Assembly: GCA_024408745.1 (NCBI GenBank)
Contig: JAKSUS010000006.1
Location: 1 to 15,180, forward strand
Origin: Candidatus Gastranaerophilales bacterium
Lineage (GTDB): Bacteria > Cyanobacteriota > Vampirovibrionia > Gastranaerophilales > JAILCC01
DNA: 15,180 nt
Direction: 5' to 3'
A program made the translations under genes and the position numbers. Shown piece by piece: positions 1 to 7,595 of the stretch; within the stretch, counting starts at the first letter, position 1, and each line of letters opens with the position of its first letter. The notes beneath the pieces are model-generated. The model had not been told where the DNA came from, did not search any database, and was given only the letters and a program-made list of their open reading frames with translations.

Positions 1-97
1 ATCATCATTTGTGATGCTGTAATTAGCAATCATGTTTCGTGAAAACATAAAGATGTATCATAAAAGACAATAATCCCATAAATCAAAATCAACGACT
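1..97. other. Left-edge segment with no recognisable gene, abutting truncated polA
   Basis: I find no convincing coding sequence here. The frame of the downstream polymerase gene is closed by TAA at 20-22 and again at 71-73, and the other forward frames also have stops. None reads like the missing part of the polymerase exonuclease domain. Two small inverted repeats are visible: CATCA/TGATG (3-7 and 12-16) and ATGTTT/AAACAT (32-37 and 43-48). On the - strand an open frame starting with ATG at 48 runs off the left edge, but only 16 codons are visible and they cannot be assigned. The segment could be a rearrangement or insertion boundary, or an assembly-edge artefact. Confidence 0.4.
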
Positions 98-1732
98 ATG
101 GAAGAACAAGTTAGTGAAAAAAAAGTTTATTTTACGGTTGAAGAATTAATTAACATATTAAAACCAATTTTTGAAGATGAAAATATTGCCAAAATTTCAC
201 ACAACGCTAAATTTTTAATGCACTTATTAAAAAATCACAACTGCGAATTAAATAGTATCATTTTTGATACAATGCTTGCCGATTACATAAAAGATTCATC
301 TTTTAAACACGGGCTTAAACAACAGGCTTTATCTTATCTTCAATATGATATGCAAGATGCAAGCGAACTTTTAGGTAAAGGTAAAATGATGAAAACTGTT
401 TGCGAACTACCTTTGCATGATGTTTTTGACTATTTTACAAATGATGCTTTTGCAATTTTAAAACTTGCAAAATATCATATTGAAAATTTAACCGAAAAAG
501 AAATTAATCTTTTTTATGAAATTGAATTACCTTTGACAAAAGTGCTTTTTGAAATGGAAAGAAACGGTGTTTCTATTGATACAAAGTATTTAAAAGAATT
601 TTCAGATAATATTGACATTCAAATTAAAGATTTAGAAAAAAATATTTTTGAAATTGCAGGTTGCGAATTTAACATCAATTCTCCCAAACAAGTTGGTGAA
701 GTTTTATTTGAAAAATTAGGTTTAAAATCAAAAGGCAAAAACAAAACAAAAACGGGATATTCTACAAGTGCAGAAGTTTTAGAAGAATTAGCCGTCGAAT
801 ATGAAATTGCAAAATTGATTTTGGAACACCGACACTTAAACAAAATAAAATCAACTTATATTGATGTTCTTCCTGAATTAGTTTCAACAAAAGATAAAAG
901 AGTCCATACAACTTTTAACCAAACAATTACAACAACAGGAAGATTAAGCAGTTCGAACCCGAATTTGCAAAACATTCCGGCAAGAACTGAAATAGGCAAT
1001 AACATCAGAAAAGCATTTATCCCCGAAAACGAAAACAGCGTAATTTTAGCGGCTGATTATTCACAAATTGAATTAAGATTATTGGCTCATTATTCAGACG
1101 ACCCGATTTTAACTTCGGCTTTTATTAATAATGAAGATATCCACGCAACAACTGCTGCAAAAATTTTCAATGTAAAACAGGAAGAAGTTACAAAAGATAT
1201 GAGAAGAAAAGCCAAAGCGGTTAACTTCGGAATAATTTACGGTCAAACAAGATATGGTTTATCCGAGGCTCTTTCGATAACTCCGCAGGAAGCACAGGAG
1301 TTTATTGATAAATATTTTGAAACTTATCCTAAAATAAAGGAATACATGGAAACAACAAAACTCTTTGCAATTCAAAACGGTTATGTTGAAACGCTTTACG
1401 GAAGAAAAAGATATTTTGGGAATGAATTAAACAGTTCAAATAAAAATATAAGAGAATTTGCCCAACGTGCAGCAATTAATGCACCTTTGCAGGGAACTGC
1501 AGCAGATTTAATAAAAATTGCAATGATTAATTTAAACAAAGGATTAAATGATAAGTTCAAAAGTGCTAAAATGATTTTACAGGTACATGATGAATTAATA
1601 ATTGAAGTACCGAATGATATAGTAAAAGATGTAGCGGAATTAACAATAAAATCAATGGAATTATCACAACCGTTAAATGTTCCTCTCGTTGTTGATTTGA
1701 ACTATGGTAAAAACTGGAAAGAAGCAAAATAA
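98..1732 (+). CDS. polA: DNA polymerase I, 5'-truncated (degenerate 3'-5' exo remnant plus polymerase domain)
   Basis: This is a family A DNA polymerase, which fills gaps in repair and Okazaki fragment processing. The polymerase part is complete: a TGRLSSSNPNLQNIP block (280-294), motif A DYSQIELR (320-327), motif B RRKAKAVNFGIIYG (369-382) and motif C QVHDE (495-499) with catalytic Asp320 and Asp498. The first 130 residues match only the second half of the 3'-5' exonuclease domain. The position of E. coli Asp424 is Leu40, while the Asp501 equivalent (Asp116) is kept, so proofreading is unlikely. The whole 5' nuclease domain and the start of the exonuclease domain are absent. A usual PolA has about 900 residues, this one 544. 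The ATG at 98 has no Shine-Dalgarno site and lies nine codons after an in-frame stop, so it is probably not the native start. The gene is the first of a tight series with the exported protein and recJ. It may be truncated, split by a rearrangement, or cut by an assembly junction. Confidence 0.93.
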   Translation: MEEQVSEKKVYFTVEELINILKPIFEDENIAKISHNAKFLMHLLKNHNCELNSIIFDTMLADYIKDSSFKHGLKQQALSYLQYDMQDASELLGKGKMMKTVCELPLHDVFDYFTNDAFAILKLAKYHIENLTEKEINLFYEIELPLTKVLFEMERNGVSIDTKYLKEFSDNIDIQIKDLEKNIFEIAGCEFNINSPKQVGEVLFEKLGLKSKGKNKTKTGYSTSAEVLEELAVEYEIAKLILEHRHLNKIKSTYIDVLPELVSTKDKRVHTTFNQTITTTGRLSSSNPNLQNIPARTEIGNNIRKAFIPENENSVILAADYSQIELRLLAHYSDDPILTSAFINNEDIHATTAAKIFNVKQEEVTKDMRRKAKAVNFGIIYGQTRYGLSEALSITPQEAQEFIDKYFETYPKIKEYMETTKLFAIQNGYVETLYGRKRYFGNELNSSNKNIREFAQRAAINAPLQGTAADLIKIAMINLNKGLNDKFKSAKMILQVHDELIIEVPNDIVKDVAELTIKSMELSQPLNVPLVVDLNYGKNWKEAK

Positions 1733-1746
1733 CAGGAGTTATAAAA

Positions 1747-2346
1747 ATGAAAAGACTTATTTTATTATTGGTATTGGTTTTTGGAATTTCACAGGCAGGT
1801 TTTTGTGATGTAACTTACAGCGCAAAATCAACCGTTAAACAAGATAATAACAGCGCAGAAGTTATAAGATTAGATGTAAGACCTATTGTTGATTTAACTA
1901 ATCAGGGCGGAATAGGACCTGATGTCAGACCGACTCCTGCTTACGTTGCACCGTTGATTTTACCTTCAAACGAAGATAAACCTGCGTTGAACTTCAATTT
2001 GAATAATGTTAAAAACGTTAAAAAAGGTGCTATTTTACCTGATGAAAACGTTAACAGAACAATAACAAGCGTTGTTCAATATTTCCCTTATTCTTACGAT
2101 AAAGTTTTTTCTCATCTTTTGGGAATTGTTGAAGCCTCTGAACTCGAAGTTGTTTCTTATGATTCAAATACAGGTAAAATATTTGCAAATTATAAAAAAG
2201 AAAAACCTATTTATATAACAGTCAGCAAATACAATAATATGAGTGTAATGGTTAAAATCACTCCGGCTGACGGAATTTATAATATCCCCGGAACTGTTAC
2301 CGACAAAATTTATTCAGACTTAAATAAGAGTTTATCGGCAAAATAG
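1747..2346 (+). CDS. Exported protein of unknown function, between polA and recJ
   Basis: I do not recognise this 199-residue protein. A lysine-arginine start and a leucine-rich core (residues 2-20, ending near QAGFCD) form a clear Sec signal peptide. The Cys is not in a proper lipobox, because the preceding residue is Phe, so a soluble periplasmic protein is more likely than a lipoprotein. The middle (about 40-100) is rich in Pro, Asn and Asp, contains DVRP twice and looks flexible. The last 90 residues (about 108-195) look like one small alpha/beta domain: a YDKVF...L helix, then strands around LEVVSYDSNTGKIFANY and MVKITPADG. This faintly recalls the helix-grip fold of BamC-type proteins, but that is only an impression. 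AGGAG at 1734-1738 precedes the ATG well, and the gene starts 14 bases after the polA stop. It is therefore probably cotranscribed with two DNA-repair genes although its product leaves the cytoplasm. Confidence 0.8.
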   Translation: MKRLILLLVLVFGISQAGFCDVTYSAKSTVKQDNNSAEVIRLDVRPIVDLTNQGGIGPDVRPTPAYVAPLILPSNEDKPALNFNLNNVKNVKKGAILPDENVNRTITSVVQYFPYSYDKVFSHLLGIVEASELEVVSYDSNTGKIFANYKKEKPIYITVSKYNNMSVMVKITPADGIYNIPGTVTDKIYSDLNKSLSAK

Positions 2347-2349
2347 ATT

Positions 2350-4758
2350 ATGCAATTAGAGTGGGAATTACAGGAAAATAAACCTTTTGAAGATAAAATA
2401 AATGAACTGACCGGTTCAAAGATTTTATCTCAAATTCTTGCAAACAGAGGAATTGATACTTATGAAAAAGCATATTTATTTTTAAACCCTCTTGAATATC
2501 AATTTTCCAATCCTTTTAATTTTACGGATATGAAAATTGCAGTAAGCAGAATAAAAGAAGCGATTGAAAAGAAACAAAATATTATAATTTGCGGTGATTT
2601 TGACTGTGACGGTGTTACAAGTACTTCTGTTTTGTATAAAACTCTTGTAGCAATCGGTGCAAATGCAGGTTCTTATATCCCAAATCGAAAAACAGAAAGC
2701 CATGGCTTAAATTCAAAATCAATTATTGAGATAATAAGTAAAAGACAGGCAAAATTAATAATTACGGTTGATAACGGCATAAGTAATGTTAGTGAAATCA
2801 AACTTGCAAATTCGTTAGGAACTGATGTAATTATTACAGACCACCACGAACCCGCTGAAATTTTGCCACCTGCCTGTGCAATTATTAACCCTAAATGTTC
2901 TGATAAATTGATTTCAACTTTAAATTTTAACGAAATAGAAAATATGGTTAATTTTGCAGGCGTAATGGTTGCTTATAAATTATGTTGTGCTTTGCTTGAT
3001 GAATTTAAAAAACCCGAATTAAAACAAGAACTTTTACCATTAGTAATGTTAGGAACAATTTCTGATGTTATGCAACTAACTAATGAAAACAGAATGATAG
3101 TTGTAAGAGGATTAAATATTTTAAAAGAAAATCAACCGCTTTGGCTGAAAAAAATGTTTACTTTTGCTGAAAAAAGTCTTGATAAAATTGAAAGTGAAAC
3201 AATAGCTTTTGTTGTTGCGCCAAGAATTAATGCGGCAGGAAGATTAGAACATGCAACAACCGCACTTGAATTACTTGTTAGTGATGATGAAGAAAAAATT
3301 GATTTTAACGCAAATCAATTAAATCAATTCAACCAAAATCGCCAACAAATGTGTGAAGCGTCTTTTAAAGAAGCAGTTATAAAAATTCAAAACGAAATAG
3401 ATTTAAAAACTTCAAAAGCAATTGTTCTTGCTGATGAAAAATGGCATATAGGGATTGTCGGTTTGCTTGCTTCAAGAATCGTTGAAACCTACAACAGACC
3501 TGCATTTATTATGAATATTGATAAAGAAGAAAATATCGCAAGATGTTCAATTCGTGGTATAAAAGGTTTTAATGTTTATAAATTGTTATCCGAAATGGAA
3601 GATTGCTTTGTCGGGTTTGGCGGGCATGAATTGGCAGGCGGTTTTGGCGCAGATTTAACAAAGATTTCGATTAAAACTCTATCTTCAAAAATTAATGCTC
3701 TTGTTGCAAGCCAACTTGAAGGTAATTCATTAAAGAAAAAAATGAATATAGATGCAATAATTTCACCGGAAGATTTAACGGTTGAATTTATTGAAAAACT
3801 TGCAATTTTAGAACCTTATGGCGAAGGCAATAAGTCTTGTCTTTTCGGAATGAAAAATTTAGTATTGAAAAAGATTTCAACAATTGGAAGTAACAATAAT
3901 CATTTAAAGATGCTTTTTGAAGATGAAAATTCTCATACCGTTTTTGAAGGTTTAATATGGAATAAAAATTCTCATAAAATTGAATTATTAGATACGGCTG
4001 ATTTAACTTTTGTTCCGCAAATTAATGAATATAAAGGCAATAAGACAGTTCAGCTCATTATAAAAAATATTTTTATAAAAAATCGTGAAATTGAAACAGA
4101 AGATATTGATTTTGATGAAAATGCAAAAATCCAGACAATTTTAGTTGATCATAGAAAAAAAACAGACTTTTTCAAGATGATTAACGGGTATTTATCTAAA
4201 AATAATGCCGAAATTTATTTGGAAAATAATAATTTATTAAATCAGCTTGATGATTATTCATATATAAAAAAAGCAATAAGAAACAGATTTGACCTTGCTT
4301 TATCGGAAGAATTGATGTTCTTCTCAACTCCTTGTTGCGAAGAAGATTTTTCTTCAATAATAAAATCAGTTTCACCTAAAAAAGTTCATATTTTTAATTG
4401 TAATGATAATAAAATTGATATAACAGAATTTATTAAAAAAGTTTCAGGTATGTTAAAATATAGCTCAACTCATTATGACAACAAAATTGATATTAAAAAA
4501 TCGTTATCATATTTATCTTGTTCAAAAGAGGCTTTTGATTTATGTTTAGAACTTTTGAATGATTGTAATGTTATTAAATTAAAAGAACAATATGAAGATT
4601 TTTATGAATTTGAATTTCTTGAAGGTAAAAATTTATCGGAATTGTTAAAACATGAAAAATATCAACTTTTAGTTGAAGAAATTGAACGAATTAACAATTT
4701 TAAAGAAGAATTTCAATCTTGTGAATTTGCTCAAATAGAAGAAATGGTTGAACTTTAA
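2350..4758 (+). CDS. recJ: Single-stranded-DNA-specific 5'-3' exonuclease RecJ
   Basis: RecJ degrades single-stranded DNA 5' to 3' in recombination and in mismatch and base-excision repair, using two metal ions. The DHH phosphoesterase core is intact: motif I DFDCDG (83-88), DNG (141-143), the DHH triad (164-166), LGTISDV (234-240) and PRINAAGRLE (291-300). The DHHA1 domain follows, with GIVGLLASR (368-376) and FGGHELAGGF (423-432). Residues from about 450 to 560 fit the RecJ OB-fold. About 240 further residues (560-802) form a C-terminal extension in which I see no catalytic motif; long RecJ proteins of other bacteria also have such a tail. The usual Ala of motif I (DADG) is Cys86 here. The ATG lies 3 bases after the stop of the exported-protein gene and has no strong Shine-Dalgarno site, which suggests translational coupling. 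No clear terminator follows. Confidence 0.96.
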   Translation: MQLEWELQENKPFEDKINELTGSKILSQILANRGIDTYEKAYLFLNPLEYQFSNPFNFTDMKIAVSRIKEAIEKKQNIIICGDFDCDGVTSTSVLYKTLVAIGANAGSYIPNRKTESHGLNSKSIIEIISKRQAKLIITVDNGISNVSEIKLANSLGTDVIITDHHEPAEILPPACAIINPKCSDKLISTLNFNEIENMVNFAGVMVAYKLCCALLDEFKKPELKQELLPLVMLGTISDVMQLTNENRMIVVRGLNILKENQPLWLKKMFTFAEKSLDKIESETIAFVVAPRINAAGRLEHATTALELLVSDDEEKIDFNANQLNQFNQNRQQMCEASFKEAVIKIQNEIDLKTSKAIVLADEKWHIGIVGLLASRIVETYNRPAFIMNIDKEENIARCSIRGIKGFNVYKLLSEMEDCFVGFGGHELAGGFGADLTKISIKTLSSKINALVASQLEGNSLKKKMNIDAIISPEDLTVEFIEKLAILEPYGEGNKSCLFGMKNLVLKKISTIGSNNNHLKMLFEDENSHTVFEGLIWNKNSHKIELLDTADLTFVPQINEYKGNKTVQLIIKNIFIKNREIETEDIDFDENAKIQTILVDHRKKTDFFKMINGYLSKNNAEIYLENNNLLNQLDDYSYIKKAIRNRFDLALSEELMFFSTPCCEEDFSSIIKSVSPKKVHIFNCNDNKIDITEFIKKVSGMLKYSSTHYDNKIDIKKSLSYLSCSKEAFDLCLELLNDCNVIKLKEQYEDFYEFEFLEGKNLSELLKHEKYQLLVEEIERINNFKEEFQSCEFAQIEEMVEL

Positions 4759-4875
4759 ATATAAAACGATATTATCTCTTTAGATACAACCGTAAATGTT
4801 ACATAAAACAATTTGCATTTAAGAGTAAATAAGTTTATTAATAATATTGTACGAAATTAAATTAAAATAATTTAC

Positions 4876-4903
4876 TTTAATTATATTTGTTTTCTGCTAT
4901 GAT
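4876..4903 (+). promoter_or_regulatory. Predicted promoter with extended -10 for the HD nuclease gene
   Basis: TATGAT at 4898-4903 is preceded by TG one base upstream, which makes an extended -10 element. A weak -35 (TTTAAT, 4876-4881) lies 16 bases upstream. Transcription would begin near 4910, just before the AAGGGAG ribosome site at 4911-4917. That leaves a leader of only about 15 bases before the ATG at 4925. Confidence 0.5.
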
Positions 4904-4924
4904 AAAGGAAAAGGGAGCAAATAT

Positions 4925-5749
4925 ATGAATATTCAACAAAATTATAAAATTGTATCTTTTACTTTATCCGAAACAAAAATGAAAAAAACTATGGCTAATC
5001 TTACCATAGAAGCAGTTGAAAACCATGAAATTTTTAATGCTAAACTTTGGGAAGAAGATTATTTGAAATATGAAAAAAAATATTTTAAGCCTAATAATAT
5101 TATTTTTGTTGAAGACGGGACATATAGCGAACAATATAAAAATTTGATTATTAAAAAAATGTCATTAGTTGAAGAAGCATCAGCAGGGTTGAGTGAAGAA
5201 CAATGTGATGCTCTATACAATAATTTAGTAAATGTTATTAATGATTTGAAAAATGAAAAAGTAAAACAGGCAATTCTTTTAAAAGTTGAAGAAAACAAAG
5301 ACAGATTAAAAGTTGCTCCTGCTGCTAAAAATAATCACCATAATTATATAGGCGGTTTATTAAAACATACATTAGAATGTGTTGAAATTGCGAAAGGCGT
5401 TTTTAAATCAATTCCGACTAAAATTGATGAAGACTTAATACTTTCTGCCTGCATTATGCATGATTTCGGCAAAGTTTTTGAATATAACATTGATACCGAA
5501 ACAGGTTTTGTTGAAGTTGATGAAAACTTTATCAGAACTTGGGTTAGCCATACACAATACGGTTTTGCCTGGGCTAATCAAAACGGATTTATTGAACTTG
5601 CAAGAATAATTGCAGCACATCATGGAAGAAAAGATTGGGGTGCAATTATTGATTTAGATGAAAAAAATATTGAACCTGAATTATATTTAATGCACCATAT
5701 TGATGATATCTCGGCAAAATTCGGCATTATAAAAGCAGAAAACATATAA
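4925..5749 (+). CDS. HD-domain 3'-5' exoribonuclease, YhaM-like
   Basis: The 274 residues match the plan of YhaM, a 3'-5' exonuclease acting on RNA and single-stranded DNA: a small N-terminal OB-like beta domain (about 7-65, with LWEED and NIIFVEDGTY), a helical linker (80-130) and an HD phosphohydrolase domain (about 135-265). The metal ligands can be traced as His148 (LLKHT), His179-Asp180 (CIMHDFGK), His209 (VSHTQYG), His232/His233 (AAHHGR) and Asp260/Asp261 (MHHIDD). YhaM of Bacillus has about 314 residues, so this form is slightly short, mainly in the N-terminal part. AAGGGAG lies 7 bases before the start, and an extended -10 promoter lies directly upstream. A 46-codon gene follows 96 bases later and may share the transcript. 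The family is clear; whether the true substrate is RNA, DNA or something else cannot be read from sequence. Confidence 0.85.
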   Translation: MNIQQNYKIVSFTLSETKMKKTMANLTIEAVENHEIFNAKLWEEDYLKYEKKYFKPNNIIFVEDGTYSEQYKNLIIKKMSLVEEASAGLSEEQCDALYNNLVNVINDLKNEKVKQAILLKVEENKDRLKVAPAAKNNHHNYIGGLLKHTLECVEIAKGVFKSIPTKIDEDLILSACIMHDFGKVFEYNIDTETGFVEVDENFIRTWVSHTQYGFAWANQNGFIELARIIAAHHGRKDWGAIIDLDEKNIEPELYLMHHIDDISAKFGIIKAENI

Positions 5750-5769
5750 TATTAAGTATTGTTAAGCCT

Positions 5770-5802
5770 AATTTATGAAAATCCTAAAGTTTTTCATAAA
5801 TT
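5770..5802. promoter_or_regulatory. 12-bp perfect hairpin between the HD nuclease gene and the 46-codon gene
   Basis: The arms AATTTATGAAAA (5770-5781) and TTTTCATAAATT (5791-5802) pair perfectly around a 9-base loop. No T run follows on the + strand, so this is not a typical intrinsic terminator. It starts 21 bases after the nuclease stop and ends 43 bases before the small gene. It could protect the 3' end of the upstream message, attenuate the downstream gene, or be an operator: a possible -10 (TATATT, 5813-5818) sits just after the right arm. Confidence 0.5.
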
Positions 5803-5845
5803 TGCCGATATATATATTGTAAGGTGTTAGCAAAGGAGTATAGGC

Positions 5846-5986
5846 ATGAACGGTCAAGAATTTTATTGGGCCGGTACATACAGTTTCAAACCGGAAATAA
5901 AAATGTTTTTAGAAGGAATGAAACATCAGATTGATGAAATTTTGAAAAAAATTGACAATCTTGATGAAGCGACAGAACGTAAGTAA
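5846..5986 (+). CDS. Small 46-residue hypothetical protein
   Basis: ATG at 5846 opens a 46-codon frame ending at TAA 5984-5986. A perfect AAGGAG (5833-5838) lies 7 bases upstream, and an intrinsic terminator follows within 25 bases, so this looks like a real gene and not a chance frame. The protein starts with MNGQEFYWAGTYSF. From residue 16 to the end it reads as a charged amphipathic helix, with Met, Phe, Leu and Ile recurring at helical spacing (KMFLEGMKHQIDEILKKI). It has no signal peptide and no membrane segment. I do not recognise the family. It could be a small regulator or a partner of the HD nuclease encoded upstream, but that rests on position only. Confidence 0.72.
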   Translation: MNGQEFYWAGTYSFKPEIKMFLEGMKHQIDEILKKIDNLDEATERK

Positions 5987-6008
5987 TTGTATTTTTAGCA
6001 CAAATTTT

Positions 6009-6040
6009 AAGCCGAAGTATTTATCTTCGGCTTTTTATTT
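6009..6040 (+). terminator. Strong rho-independent terminator
   Basis: A 9-bp perfect stem (AAGCCGAAG at 6009-6017, CTTCGGCTT at 6025-6033) with a 7-base loop runs directly into a T-rich tract (6032-6040). It ends the transcript carrying the 46-codon gene and isolates hisG from it. Confidence 0.92.
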
Positions 6041-6141
6041 ATTACAAATACAATATCTTTGAAAATATAAGAAATATTATGCAATTGCAAACATTTAATA
6101 TATAATTTAATTAAAATTATATTATATGGAGAATTAATAAA

Positions 6142-7008
6142 ATGGACGGATTAAAAATAGCTATTCCAAATAAAGGAAGAATGTCGGAAGATATATTTGC
6201 ATTACTTAAACAGGCAGGTTTGAACTTCCCTTCAAAAGGTGAAAGAACGTTAAGTGTAAAAACACAAAACGGTTTATATGAAATAATTTTTGTGAGAACA
6301 AAAGATATTCCTAATTTCGTTCATGCCGGTGTTTGCGATATTGGTTTTACCGGTCAGGATATTGTTAATGAATCCGAATTAGATGTTGAAGATATTTTGG
6401 CACTCGATTTTGGGAAATGTACAATGGTTGTTGCGGTTAAAGACGAAGAAACATATAAAACAATTGAAGATTTACCGAACGGAATAAAAGTTGCAACTTC
6501 TTTTCCTAATGTGGCTAAAAAATACTTTGCAAAATTCGGTAAAAATGTTGAGATTGCAAAAGTTGAAGGCGCAACTGAAATAATGCCTCGTATGGGGTTG
6601 GTTGATGCTATTGTTGATATAACTTCAAGCGGTTCAACTTTAAAGGCCAATAAATTAAGGATTATCGGTGAAATATTTAATTCAAGTGCGGTTATAATTG
6701 GCAGACCAAACTTAACAAAAGAACTTCCCGATGAAGTAAAAGCATTTGTAAGAGCGATAAAATCAGCAATTGATGCAAGAGATAAAAAATATTTAATGGC
6801 TCATATTCCTAAAAATGCGTTAGAAAAAGTAAAAGAGTTTTTACCGGGATTAAGTTCACCAACCGTAACAACTTTGTATGGTAATGATGATGCAGTTGTT
6901 GTTCATGTTGTTGTTGATAAAGACAAAGTTTATGAAAGCATTGATAAATTAAAAACTTTGGGCGCTTCAGGTATTTTGATTATGACTGTTGATCAAATGA
7001 TAAAATAA
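6142..7008 (+). CDS. hisG: ATP phosphoribosyltransferase, long form
   Basis: HisG catalyses the first step of histidine synthesis, joining ATP and phosphoribosyl pyrophosphate to give N1-(5-phosphoribosyl)-ATP in the cytoplasm. The N-terminus LKIAIPNKGRM (4-14) and the phosphoribosyl-pyrophosphate site, EGATEIMPRMG (142-152) running into VDITSSGSTL (158-167), are typical. Residues 215-288 form the ACT-like regulatory domain of the long form (PGLSSPTVTTL, 235-245, and TLGASGILIM, 272-281). The enzyme should therefore be inhibited by histidine directly and should not need HisZ. GGAG at 6128-6131 is 10 bases before the ATG. No other his gene is in the window, so the pathway is dispersed or elsewhere. 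TATAAT at 6101-6106 may be the -10; a 10-base palindrome (TGCAATTGCA, 6080-6089) just upstream could bind a regulator, but both calls are weak. Confidence 0.97.
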   Translation: MDGLKIAIPNKGRMSEDIFALLKQAGLNFPSKGERTLSVKTQNGLYEIIFVRTKDIPNFVHAGVCDIGFTGQDIVNESELDVEDILALDFGKCTMVVAVKDEETYKTIEDLPNGIKVATSFPNVAKKYFAKFGKNVEIAKVEGATEIMPRMGLVDAIVDITSSGSTLKANKLRIIGEIFNSSAVIIGRPNLTKELPDEVKAFVRAIKSAIDARDKKYLMAHIPKNALEKVKEFLPGLSSPTVTTLYGNDDAVVVHVVVDKDKVYESIDKLKTLGASGILIMTVDQMIK

Positions 7009-7060
7009 TATACATAAAATAATTAAAATATAACCATTAATAATATTCTGATAATTCTGT

Positions 7061-7093
7061 AAAAAAATACAGATATTAATTAAAATATCTGTA
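7061..7093 (-). terminator. Rho-independent terminator of the envelope operon (- strand)
   Basis: On the - strand a 10-bp stem (TACAGATATT/AATATCTGTA, 7068-7077 with 7084-7093 and a 6-base loop) is followed by seven T residues (the A run at 7061-7067). It lies 35 bases beyond the stop of the exported coiled-coil gene. On the + strand no good T run follows, so it probably serves hisG only as a weak stop. Confidence 0.8.
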
Positions 7094-7127
7094 ATGATGG
7101 TTTTCATATTGTATTGTGTATTTTTTA

Positions 7128-7550
7128 TTAATCTGTTTGCATTGTCTTTTGAACTTTTGTTTTTGTACGTTCTAAAGACTTAATTCTTGAATTTGTTTTT
7201 TTAACAATCTTTTTTAATGCTGCTCTTTCTTGTTTTACTCTTTTATACTCCTGGTCAACACTATTATAATTTGTTTGAGCAGTTTCCAATTTTGTTCTTA
7301 AATCAGCTTGCGCTGCTTCTAAACTTGAAACAGTATTTTGTAAACTTTGTGTAGTTAAAGTTTCCTGTTTACTCATTTGAGATGTACCTCTAATGGCAAC
7401 AGGTTCATCTACTTTTACTGTTGTTTGAAGTTCGGATGTGCTGGGAGGTGTTGTTGTTAAATCACCAAAAATGTTATCTTCGCAAAATGCAGGGGTAATT
7501 GCTAAAACTGCACATACAAAACCTGCTAAAAATAAATTTGTCTTTTTCAT
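7128..7550 (-). CDS. Small exported coiled-coil protein
   Basis: This 140-residue protein has a clear Sec signal peptide (MKKTNLFLAGFVCAVLAITP..., cleavage near AFCED at about 20-25). A Thr/Ser/Pro-rich stretch follows (30-60). From about 62 to 136 there is a continuous predicted coiled coil with heptad-spaced Leu, Val and Ile and a strongly basic end (KRVKQERAALKKIVKKTNSR). It has no lipobox, no membrane segment after the signal and no enzyme motif. An AGGAG ribosome site (complement of 7560-7564) precedes the ATG. It is the last gene of a - strand set with a GT9 glycosyltransferase, 45 bases after that gene, so a periplasmic structural or envelope-associated role is plausible. I cannot name the family; it resembles small periplasmic coiled-coil proteins in general. 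Confidence 0.75.
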   Translation of the reverse strand: MKKTNLFLAGFVCAVLAITPAFCEDNIFGDLTTTPPSTSELQTTVKVDEPVAIRGTSQMSKQETLTTQSLQNTVSSLEAAQADLRTKLETAQTNYNSVDQEYKRVKQERAALKKIVKKTNSRIKSLERTKTKVQKTMQTD

Positions 7551-7595
7551 AAATTCAAACTCCTGTTAGTTACTATAATTTATGATAAGATTATA

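Noticed and set aside
619..843. 74-codon - strand frame inside polA
   Set aside because: Lies wholly opposite a clear polymerase coding region and its translation has no recognisable features; a shadow frame.
1747..1830. Lipoprotein signal in the protein between polA and recJ
   Set aside because: The Cys follows Gly-Phe; Phe directly before Cys does not fit the lipobox, so ordinary signal peptidase cleavage is more likely.
4759..4875. Terminator after recJ
   Set aside because: Only weak, distant pairings (for example CTCTT with AAGAG about 40 bases apart) and no stem followed by a T run.
6354..6650. 98-codon - strand frame inside hisG
   Set aside because: Antisense of the conserved phosphoribosyl-pyrophosphate-binding region, so it cannot evolve freely; no ribosome site.
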